6,182 nucleotides of DNA. Source: Neptuniibacter sp. GTDB lineage: Bacteria; Pseudomonadota; Gammaproteobacteria; Pseudomonadales; Balneatricaceae. The translations under genes were made by a program, and so were the position numbers. Where the stretch lies: contig JAIBDV010000195.1 in NCBI GenBank assembly GCA_024686055.1, positions 1 through 6,182 on the forward strand, written 5' to 3'. The notes under the pieces are model-generated. The model did not search any database. It was given only the letters and a program-made list of their open reading frames with translations, and was not told the origin of the DNA. Below are positions 1-5,156 of the stretch, one piece after another (within the stretch, counting starts at the first letter, position 1; each line of letters begins with the position of its first letter).

Positions 1-35
1 CCAACATCCACCCATGTGGCCAACACATGCGTACC

Positions 36-97
36 CTGTAGCAGAGCGTTCCACGGGCGTCAGAGATTACGGACGTTCGCGGAGCGAACTGCTACAG
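36..97. repeat. Inverted pair of REP-like elements (BIME-like)
   Basis: Two GTAG-headed elements face each other. The left one reads CTGTAGCAG at 36-44 on the + strand, and the right one has the same nine bases on the - strand at 97-89. The right arm carries a clear hairpin (GTTCGC at 75-80, loop GGA, GCGAAC at 84-89); the left arm's hairpin is degenerate. A GTAG head next to a short palindrome is the known hallmark of REP elements mobilised by RAYT (REP-associated tyrosine) transposases, and such pairs lie between genes in Pseudomonas and relatives. Here the pair sits downstream of the peroxidase gene. The family assignment is by pattern only. Confidence 0.6.
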
Positions 98-138
98 CGG
101 GTTGATTTAGTTTCTGGCACAACCTCGGAAACCGACGG

Positions 139-158
139 ATCGCCAGCTTTCTGGCGAT
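139..158 (-). terminator. Perfect 8-bp hairpin downstream of the peroxidase gene
   Basis: ATCGCCAG (139-146) and CTGGCGAT (151-158) pair perfectly around a four-base loop. The hairpin begins 25 bases past the stop codon of the peroxidase gene, reading on the - strand. No T-run follows on either strand, so it does not look like a classical intrinsic terminator. It could stabilise the 3' end of the mRNA or assist factor-dependent termination. The structure is certain; the role is inferred. Confidence 0.45.
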
Positions 159-182
159 AAGAGGAGCGGTTGCAGGTAACGA

Positions 183-1112
183 TCACCCGGCCAGCGCTTG
201 CAAACCACTAACCGATGGCGCGAAAAACGCCTGGCCGGTGACGGCACGGGTGTATTTGAGCAGGTGGTCCCACTGCTGGTGCTCATCCCCTTCCACCATA
301 CTGCGCAGCATCGTCTCGAAGTTCGCCGGTGTTCGGCAGTACGAAGCAAACATCAGCCCGCACTGCTGGCTGTTACCCCAGGGCATGCTGTGGCGCAGGA
401 TTTCGATGGACTGGCCATCGGCATCTTTCAGTGAGGTGCGTTTGGTGTGTGCGGTCGCGGCTTTATCGCTGCTGGCGTATTCCACATTGTCGGCTTTGGT
501 GCGGCCGATGGTGTCTTCCTGGGTTTGCAGTGGCTGGCGGTTCCACAATGGCATGCGGTGGATGTATTTCTGCAGATGGATATAACTGCCACCGGCAAAG
601 GTCGGGTCTTCATCGCCGACCACAGCAACCTCCGCACGCTGGTCGCCCTCCGGGTTTTCGGTGCCATCGACAAAACCGGTCATATCGCGGCTGTCCAGGT
701 AGCGGAAACCGTGTACCTCGTCCACCAGCTGTGCCACCTCGGCCAGTTGCTCACGGATCTGCCAGGCCAGCTGGAAGTTCAGATCATGGCGGTCGCTGCG
801 AATATGAAACAGCAGATCGACCGGGGTTGCCGGGGCCAGCCGTTCGCCTTCAGCCAGTGCCGGGAACGGTGCCAGCAATGCAGGTGCCTGGCCGTCTATA
901 AGCAATGGCCAGAATGCTGTTCCAACCGCCGCCACCAGATGCAACCCTGCGTCAGGATATTGCGCCTGCCACTGCTGTTGCAGTGCCGGAACAGCCGCCA
1001 GCATCGCCCTGATACGAGGCAGCGCATCGGGCTGGTCGGTCTGATTAAAGGTGAGGAAAATAGCGTCCTGACTGGCTTCGGCGGTAATGCCGGATTGAAA
1101 CTGCGCGACCAT
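183..1112 (-). CDS. yfeX: DyP-type haem peroxidase, YfeX-like (309 aa)
   Basis: A dye-decolourising peroxidase, a cytoplasmic b-type haem enzyme that uses H2O2 to oxidise bulky substrates. The family signature GFVDGTENP is at residues 146-154, with the distal catalytic Asp at 149. Aligning by eye to E. coli YfeX (about 299 aa) places the proximal haem ligand at His222 (ATAH-KR context) and the distal Arg at 240 (ILRHSMPWG). Other shared blocks are HGFR (134-137), AGGSY (173-177), IGRTK (202-206) and the C-terminal FAPS (297-300). Length is normal and there is no signal peptide. The protein ends shortly after FAPS with no extension that might target it to an encapsulin, and no encapsulin gene is visible. 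The start ATG is supported by AGGAG six bases upstream. The gene lies 122 bases downstream of the LysR gene on the same strand and has its own candidate -10 box, so it is probably transcribed separately. The physiological substrate is unknown. The proposed iron-from-haem role of YfeX is disputed. Confidence 0.95.
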   Translation of the reverse strand: MVAQFQSGITAEASQDAIFLTFNQTDQPDALPRIRAMLAAVPALQQQWQAQYPDAGLHLVAAVGTAFWPLLIDGQAPALLAPFPALAEGERLAPATPVDLLFHIRSDRHDLNFQLAWQIREQLAEVAQLVDEVHGFRYLDSRDMTGFVDGTENPEGDQRAEVAVVGDEDPTFAGGSYIHLQKYIHRMPLWNRQPLQTQEDTIGRTKADNVEYASSDKAATAHTKRTSLKDADGQSIEILRHSMPWGNSQQCGLMFASYCRTPANFETMLRSMVEGDEHQQWDHLLKYTRAVTGQAFFAPSVSGLQALAG

Positions 1113-1152
1113 GCTCGGCTCCTGTTCTGCAAGCTGTGTTATCGTTCATCAC

Positions 1153-1158
1153 AGTATA
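1153..1158 (-). promoter_or_regulatory. Candidate -10 box for the peroxidase gene
   Basis: TATACT on the - strand matches the sigma-70 -10 consensus at five of six positions and lies 40 bases upstream of the peroxidase ATG. No convincing -35 hexamer occurs 16-18 bases further upstream (the best is a poor TGGCCT), so the promoter may need an activator or may be spurious. Confidence 0.3.
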
Positions 1159-1198
1159 AGGCGATCTACTTTACAGGCCAGTAAATACGGGCTACATC

Positions 1199-1221
1199 AG
1201 CCATAGCCAGCGGCTATAGCT
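1199..1221 (-). terminator. Hairpin just downstream of the LysR gene
   Basis: ATAGCC (1203-1208) and GGCTAT (1212-1217) form a 6-bp stem around a three-base loop. The stem extends by three more pairs (AGC 1199-1201 with GCT 1219-1221) beyond one C/A mismatch. It begins 13 bases past the LysR stop codon in the direction of that transcript. There is no T-run after it, so it may only partly separate the LysR transcript from the peroxidase gene. Confidence 0.4.
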
Positions 1222-1234
1222 TCGTACTCAACGG

Positions 1235-2119
1235 TTAGCGCAGAAACGCCAGCTCGGATAATTGCTGGCACAGCCATTGCCCGGCTTTACCTTCCTGATA
1301 ATTGGCACTGGTCATCAGATCGATCAGCCGATGGTAGCGCTCCATATTATCGCCCAGCCGCAAGCGCTGGAGGCTGCCTTCCTCAAGCATGGGGGCCACC
1401 ATATGCTGGGGTGCCCAGGCCCAGCCCAGTGAGCGTTTGACCAGTTCCAGCAGGCCGTACTGGCTTTCAATTTTCCAGATCTTGCGACTTAACTGCTCAG
1501 TCACCAGCACATCCCCTTCACGGGAGGTGAGCACCAGCTGGCGGTACGCCATCAGCTGCTCAAAGGATAAGGCTTCGAAGGCCGCCAGCGGATGCGTCGG
1601 GCTGGCCACAGCGACCATGATCATCTCGCGCAGGGGCCGAATACGAAAATCCTGCGGCGGCGCTTCGGTACTGATCATCAGGCCAATATCCACCCGCCCC
1701 TGGCTGATCAGATTAATAATGTCACTGCGGGCCGGGGTCAGCAGTTCCAGCTCCAGTTGTGGAAATTCAGCTTCGAGCTGTACCAGCACCGTTTCCAGCG
1801 CATCGCCCATCAGCGATTCTTCCACGGCCAGCGATAACCGGCCCTCTTCACCGGCCGACATCGCATCCGCATGGCCTTCAAACAGCCGGGCCTGGGTCAG
1901 CAAGGCCTGCGCCTGGGGCAGCAGTGTTCGGCCCGCTTCGGTAAGCGTCGGCTCGCGGCGGCTGCGATCAAACAGGGTCAGCCCCAGGTCCAGCTCCAGA
2001 TTAGAGATCGCCGTACTCACCGCTGATTGCGCTTTGCCCAGCTGCCGGGCCGCCGCCGAAAACGAGCCCTGATCCACGCTGAGGGTAAAAGCACGCAGCT
2101 GTTCCAGATTAAATCGCAT
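1235..2119 (-). CDS. LysR-family transcriptional regulator, probable regulator of the divergent PACE exporter
   Basis: A 294-residue protein of normal LysR length. The N-terminal winged helix-turn-helix covers about residues 1-60: LEQLRAF at 5-11, GSFSAAARQLG at 18-28, QSAVS at 31-35, ISNLE at 38-42, LGLTLFDR at 45-52 and LTEAGR at 59-64, all canonical for the family. A periplasmic-binding-protein-like effector domain follows from about residue 88. I place the start at the ATG at 2119, preceded by AAGGG eight bases upstream. An in-frame GTG three codons earlier (2128) directly abuts that same purine run and is less likely. The gene is divergent from a PACE exporter, matching the AceR/AceI layout in Acinetobacter, where the LysR protein AceR activates aceI. 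Control of the exporter is therefore the best inference. Control of the downstream peroxidase gene is also possible. The effector is unknown. Confidence 0.95.
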   Translation of the reverse strand: MRFNLEQLRAFTLSVDQGSFSAAARQLGKAQSAVSTAISNLELDLGLTLFDRSRREPTLTEAGRTLLPQAQALLTQARLFEGHADAMSAGEEGRLSLAVEESLMGDALETVLVQLEAEFPQLELELLTPARSDIINLISQGRVDIGLMISTEAPPQDFRIRPLREMIMVAVASPTHPLAAFEALSFEQLMAYRQLVLTSREGDVLVTEQLSRKIWKIESQYGLLELVKRSLGWAWAPQHMVAPMLEEGSLQRLRLGDNMERYHRLIDLMTSANYQEGKAGQWLCQQLSELAFLR

Positions 2120-2147
2120 CGCCGCCACCCTTCTCTCTGATTTTTAG

Positions 2148-2162
2148 ATAGTAGCTAACTAT
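2148..2162. promoter_or_regulatory. LysR-box-like palindrome (T-N11-A) in the divergent control region
   Basis: ATAGT (2148-2152) and ACTAT (2158-2162) form a perfect inverted repeat with a five-base spacer, containing the T-N11-A core typical of LysR-family sites (T2149 to A2161). It lies 29 bases from the LysR ATG and 68 bases upstream of the PACE ATG. That placement suits autorepression of the regulator together with activation of the exporter. The TATAGT words on the - strand here could also serve as -10 boxes for the LysR gene. Site identity is inferred from symmetry and position. Confidence 0.5.
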
Positions 2163-2171
2163 AAACTATAA
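2158..2171. repeat. Tandem 7-bp repeat ACTATAA x2 overlapping the LysR-box palindrome
   Basis: ACTATAA occurs twice in direct succession (2158-2164 and 2165-2171). The first copy supplies the right arm of the neighbouring palindrome. A second half-site of this kind is what a LysR tetramer would need for an activation subsite, but it may simply be AT-rich promoter sequence. Confidence 0.4.
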
Positions 2172-2218
2172 ATTTTTTACGCAGAATAGCCGAATTATTC
2201 GTTGTAACTAACACGCTC

Positions 2219-2223
2219 AGGAG
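2219..2223 (+). promoter_or_regulatory. Ribosome binding site for the PACE gene
   Basis: AGGAG lies six bases before the ATG at 2230. It is a strong Shine-Dalgarno match that fixes this start, which also gives the family-typical N-terminus. Confidence 0.75.
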
Positions 2224-2229
2224 AGCTGT

Positions 2230-2676
2230 ATGCGCGACACCCGAGACAGAATCCGCCACACCCTGCTGTTTGAAGGGATCGCTATCGTCCTGACATCGCT
2301 AATCGTCGCCGCGCTTGTCGAGACTGAAGTCGTCACCGCCGGCGTGCTGGCGCTGATTCTCAGCCTGCTCTCCATGGCCTGGAACTATCAGTACAACCTG
2401 CTGTTTGACCGCTGGCTGCTGAAAACCCATGGCAGCGCTGTGCCGGGGGTACGCACGGTGAAACTAAGGACGCTGCATGCGATCGGCTTTGAAGGGGGAT
2501 TTCTGGTGGTCAGCCTGCCACTGGTCGCCTGGTGGCTGGACCTGGGCCTGTGGCATGCGCTGGTGATGGATGTGGGCTTTTCGATCTTCTTTGTTGGCTA
2601 CGGGTTTGTTTTCAACTGGGGCTATGATCTGGCGTTTCCGATTAGCGACCCCGAACCTGCCAGCCCGGTCATCTGA
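2230..2676 (+). CDS. PACE family efflux transporter (AceI-like, 148 aa)
   Basis: An inner-membrane exporter of the Proteobacterial Antimicrobial Compound Efflux family, built from two bacterial transmembrane pair domains. Members export biocides such as chlorhexidine or short-chain diamines, energised by the proton gradient. Four hydrophobic helices are visible at about residues 12-30, 34-52, 84-104 and 108-130. The conserved motifs appear in order: R-x-x-H with FE ending at Glu15 (9-15), WNYQYNLLFD (51-60), RTLHAIGFE (80-88) and FNWGYDLAFP (128-137). Glu15 coincides with the essential membrane-embedded glutamate of AceI. Length is normal for the family. The divergent LysR gene is the typical partner. 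The reading frame ends 3 bases from the end of the convergent phosphoesterase-like gene, leaving no room for a separate terminator. The family call is secure; the substrate cannot be read from sequence. Confidence 0.95.
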   Translation: MRDTRDRIRHTLLFEGIAIVLTSLIVAALVETEVVTAGVLALILSLLSMAWNYQYNLLFDRWLLKTHGSAVPGVRTVKLRTLHAIGFEGGFLVVSLPLVAWWLDLGLWHALVMDVGFSIFFVGYGFVFNWGYDLAFPISDPEPASPVI

Positions 2677-2679
2677 GCG

Positions 2680-3558
2680 TTATCGGCACAGCTTTATGGG
2701 TAATTCCGGCACAGCCAGGCGCTGGCCGGTTGCCTGCGTCTCCCGCTCCGGCAATATATCGGTGCTGGGCCACCGTCCGTTTTGCAGGGCCTGAACATAG
2801 GGCGTATCCAGCCCGGCGCTGAGCATGGCTGCTGCACTGGCGGCAACATCATAGGCCAGCCGGTGCCAGCTGGCAGTAATACCGCCCGCCGGGTCAGGGG
2901 TTAACAGCAGATACCAGCCATCCGCACTGCCATCATTGGCGGGCATACCAATCACGCCACTGTTCAGCCAGTAACCGTTGGCCAGCGACTGACCAAACGG
3001 CACACCACAGTGCCCTCCGATCATCACATCGGTATTCGCCTCTACCAGCTGCTGCTGTTTGACACGCTGGTCACTGCTGGCAAATACAAATTCGTTAATC
3101 CGGCTCAGGCTGCCATGCACCACGGTAAAACGCTGGCCTCTGAGGCTGAAGCGGAGCTGGCGTGGCAATGCCGCCATCCAGCGTTTATCGGTCAGGCTCA
3201 GCTGGTGACTGGCAAAGCGATACCACTGCACCGATAACAGCGAGCAGGCACTGTCTGCATCAAATCCACAGCCACAGTCCGCTGCACCGCTCGCCAGTGA
3301 TTCTTCACAGTTACCCATCACCACAGAAATACCCCAGTCACGGATCAGATCGACCGTGGCCTGCGGCTGCGCACAATAGGCCACCAGATCTCCGGTGCAG
3401 ATCACCCGTTCCGGTGGAATACCCTGTTGCCGGGCAACCTGCTGCATCGCCTGGGTGGCGGCCAGATTACTGTAAGGCCCACCAAACACCAGCACGGGCC
3501 CCATCAGCGAGCCCAGATCAAGACAGCTAGCAGGGTTTATCGTCATCCCGGAGGCCAT
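2680..3558 (-). CDS. Atypical metallophosphoesterase-fold protein with degenerate metal site
   Basis: A 292-residue protein related to the YfcE/MJ0936-type calcineurin-like phosphoesterases. The motif series is recognisable but altered. Motif I (normally D-x-H-x-N) reads GPYSN (27-31). Motif II keeps TGD (Asp57). Motif III (GNHD/E) reads GNCE (82-85). Motif IV keeps VVHG (His148). Motif V (GHxH) reads GHCG (182-185). Thus the metal-2 ligands (Asp57, Asn83, His148, His183) are kept, while the metal-1 ligands and the catalytic His are lost. Nine cysteines include a cluster at 95, 97 and 105 just after GNC. No signal peptide or membrane helix is seen. I chose the ATG at 3558, one base after the symporter stop (TAACATG) and preceded by AGCAGGT within the end of that gene. 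An in-frame ATG at 3504, just before the fold begins, is an alternative. Enzymatic activity, substrate or a sensing role cannot be assigned. Confidence 0.85.
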   Translation of the reverse strand: MASGMTINPASCLDLGSLMGPVLVFGGPYSNLAATQAMQQVARQQGIPPERVICTGDLVAYCAQPQATVDLIRDWGISVVMGNCEESLASGAADCGCGFDADSACSLLSVQWYRFASHQLSLTDKRWMAALPRQLRFSLRGQRFTVVHGSLSRINEFVFASSDQRVKQQQLVEANTDVMIGGHCGVPFGQSLANGYWLNSGVIGMPANDGSADGWYLLLTPDPAGGITASWHRLAYDVAASAAAMLSAGLDTPYVQALQNGRWPSTDILPERETQATGQRLAVPELPIKLCR

Positions 3559-3559
3559 G

Positions 3560-4951
3560 TTAATGACCTGCTGGCTGAGTGACCGGGCGCAAAACCGGCT
3601 TGCGCCCGGCATCCCCCAGCCAGAACAGCAGACAGCCGCTGGCCAGTACGCTCAGGCAGATCCACAGTAATTTGGTGTACTTGTGCGCCTCGCCCAGCAG
3701 TGCGCTGTAGCCCGATGATTCAGTGAAATACAGCGCCGCGCCAACAATAGCAATGACAAAGCTGGACAGATAACTCCACAGGGCAATGTCACGCCGGTTG
3801 CCCCAGAGGCTGAAGAACACCACCGGTGCCAGATACATGGATGCAGTGCCACTCACCGCCACCGCGCTGAACAGATCTTTATTGCCCAGAAATACCAGTG
3901 CGACTCCCATCAACATAAACAGTGCCATCACCAGCCGACCATTGCGCAGACTGGCAGGTAGCAGTGCCATATTCACCACCAGCAGCTTGGCCGAACTGGA
4001 TAAGGTGCTGTCCAGGGTGGACATGGCAGAGATCACCAGCGTTGCACTGAACAGAAACATCGGCAGCCCACCCAGCAGACGGGTCAGGGCGTCATTCATC
4101 GCTTCGCCAGCCAGCGCATTGGCCCCGGCGATAATACCCAGCGAGCCAAAAGCGATAATACACAGCGTGCTGATCCAGCCCGCATGGTAAAAACTGCGGC
4201 GGGTAGTCGTACGGTCAGCCAGAAAACCCCGGTCCATCATGACCGGGTCATGCAGGGGGTAGCTCCAGATTTGCAGCAACGCGACGATCAGCAGCACCGG
4301 GCCTGGCTGGCTGATATCAAAGGGTTTGAAGTCCAGCAACGCCAGACTGAAATGACCGTCAATGGCAACCAGTACCAGCAACACCACCAGTACCACCAGG
4401 AAAATCAGCATCTGCATCAGGTCAGTACGCAGCGACGCATGCAGACCACCGAGCATGGAGTAAAACAGTGTAATCAGCGCCAGTGCGATCACCGCCAGGG
4501 TATAGGCCTGACTGCCCGCCACCCCGAACAGGATGCCGATTACCAGCAGGTTGGCGAACACCTCACTGACCAGCCGAATGCCCACCACAACGTTGTAGCA
4601 CCGGCTGCCCCAGGGACCAAAACGGTCAGCCAGGAACGCCTGTACGCTGGAGTAGCCCTGCTTAAAACGCAGGGTGTCGACGATCCGCCCGCCAGTCAGA
4701 AACGACAGGTAATACGCGGCATAGGCCAGGGTGCCCCAGATACCGTAGTAGAAGCCCAGAATCGCCGCATTAAGCAGCGAGCGGGCGAAGATCCAGGTCG
4801 TAACCTGAGAGAAAATCAGCGTCAGCAGGCCCGGCGGTGAGCCATCCTCCGCTTGGCCCTGAAAAAAACTGCCTGCCAGGCTAACCCGGCGGCTAAGTAA
4901 CACAGAAACAACAGCAACCAGCGCCACCAGAGTGGCCAGCCAGAACTCCAT
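3560..4951 (-). CDS. Sodium:solute symporter family (SSS/PutP-like) permease
   Basis: A 463-residue polytopic inner-membrane protein, expected to couple uptake of a small solute to Na+ entry with a LeuT-type fold. The first helix is at about 2-20, and hydrophobic helices recur to about residue 447, roughly 12-13 in all. The SSS hallmark GGL...RTDLMQ is at 168-180. Residues Ser311-Thr312 in AMSTLDS (309-315) match the Ser-Thr pair of the Na2 sodium site known from PutP (S340/T341). A conserved-looking loop HDPVMMDRGFLA (234-245) precedes a later helix. The protein is near the short end of the family and has no C-terminal sensor kinase extension. The ATG at 4951 is supported by AAAGGA seven bases upstream. 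It is the first gene of a two-gene unit with the phosphoesterase-like gene. Similarity to PutP does not prove proline as substrate; the substrate is unknown. Confidence 0.93.
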   Translation of the reverse strand: MEFWLATLVALVAVVSVLLSRRVSLAGSFFQGQAEDGSPPGLLTLIFSQVTTWIFARSLLNAAILGFYYGIWGTLAYAAYYLSFLTGGRIVDTLRFKQGYSSVQAFLADRFGPWGSRCYNVVVGIRLVSEVFANLLVIGILFGVAGSQAYTLAVIALALITLFYSMLGGLHASLRTDLMQMLIFLVVLVVLLVLVAIDGHFSLALLDFKPFDISQPGPVLLIVALLQIWSYPLHDPVMMDRGFLADRTTTRRSFYHAGWISTLCIIAFGSLGIIAGANALAGEAMNDALTRLLGGLPMFLFSATLVISAMSTLDSTLSSSAKLLVVNMALLPASLRNGRLVMALFMLMGVALVFLGNKDLFSAVAVSGTASMYLAPVVFFSLWGNRRDIALWSYLSSFVIAIVGAALYFTESSGYSALLGEAHKYTKLLWICLSVLASGCLLFWLGDAGRKPVLRPVTQPAGH

Positions 4952-4958
4952 ACAACGT

Positions 4959-4964
4959 TCCTTT
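4959..4964 (-). promoter_or_regulatory. Ribosome binding site for the symporter gene
   Basis: AAAGGA on the - strand, seven bases before the ATG at 4951, supports that start. The AT-rich stretch upstream (about 4965-5010) should hold the operon promoter. TAATAA around 4979-4984 is the best -10-like word there, but no good -35 is seen. Confidence 0.65.
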
Positions 4965-5013
4965 AAAAGTGTCTGTTTATTAGAAAACGGGCCTTTGTTC
5001 TAAAAGCTTCCAG

Positions 5014-5036
5014 ATCGCGAGCAAGCTCGCTCCTAC
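5014..5036 (-). repeat. REP element, copy 1
   Basis: Read on the - strand, this is a GTAG head (5036-5033) followed by GAGCGAGCTTGCTCGCGAT, with a palindrome GCGAGC/GCTCGC at 5017-5030. It is the familiar Pseudomonas-type REP sequence. It matches the second copy at 5119-5141 over 23 bases with one mismatch, 105 bases away in the same orientation. Confidence 0.75.
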
Positions 5037-5070
5037 GCCCGGTAACTGCCAGCCAATGGCACAATTCACC

Positions 5071-5094
5071 TGTGGGACCGGTGTCCCCACCGGG
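5071..5094 (+). repeat. Divergent REP-like hairpin in opposite orientation
   Basis: A TGTGGGA head on the + strand is followed by CCGGTG (5078-5083), loop TCCC, CACCGG (5088-5093), a perfect 6-bp stem. A TGTGGGA-type head is common in Pseudomonas REP variants. It lies between two oppositely oriented REPs, so the gap holds a three-element BIME-like cluster. Confidence 0.5.
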
Positions 5095-5106
5095 AAGCTC
5101 TGCTCT

Positions 5107-5132
5107 AAAAAAGCCCGCATCACGAGCAAGCT
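5107..5132 (-). terminator. Probable intrinsic terminator of the flavoprotein gene, formed from a REP arm
   Basis: On the - strand, AGCTTGC (5132-5126) can pair with GCGGGCT (5118-5112) through seven base pairs, two of them G.U, around a seven-base loop. A run of six Ts follows immediately (5112-5107, overlapping the stem's last T). The hairpin starts about 25 bases past the flavoprotein stop codon. The 5' half of the stem lies inside the adjacent REP copy, so the REP palindrome and the terminator stem compete for the same bases. Confidence 0.6.
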
Positions 5133-5141
5133 CGCTCCTAC
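5119..5141 (-). repeat. REP element, copy 2
   Basis: Same structure and orientation as the copy at 5014-5036: a GTAG head at 5141-5138 and the palindrome CGAGC/GCTCG at 5123-5134. The copies differ by one base over 23. It begins 16 bases past the flavoprotein stop codon and overlaps the probable terminator. Confidence 0.75.
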
Positions 5142-5156
5142 ACGGTTGTTGCCAGA

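Noticed and set aside
447..1184. A long open frame on the + strand opposite the peroxidase gene
   Set aside because: Its protein has no recognisable motifs, and the opposite strand encodes a complete peroxidase with all family residues. It is a shadow of codon bias.
1113..1234. A small protein or RNA gene between the LysR and peroxidase genes
   Set aside because: No open frame with a ribosome site and no tRNA-like fold seen; the stretch is explained by one hairpin, a -10-like box and the peroxidase ribosome site.
1389..2072. A Ser/Arg-rich + strand frame opposite the LysR gene
   Set aside because: Typical antisense artefact; the LysR frame is complete and canonical.
3559..3612. An upstream ATG at 3612 for the phosphoesterase-like gene, which would overlap the symporter gene by 53 bases
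   Set aside because: The extra 18 residues sit inside the symporter coding end and match no part of the fold; the ATG at 3558 has a plausible ribosome site and stop-start coupling.
4184..4840. A 218-residue + strand frame opposite the symporter
   Set aside because: A Gln/His-rich composition that mirrors hydrophobic codons on the other strand; no domain recognised.
5013..5141. CRISPR array suggested by two near-identical palindromic repeats
   Set aside because: Only two copies, a spacing of about 80 bases that itself contains a hairpin, GTAG heads typical of REP elements, and no cas genes.
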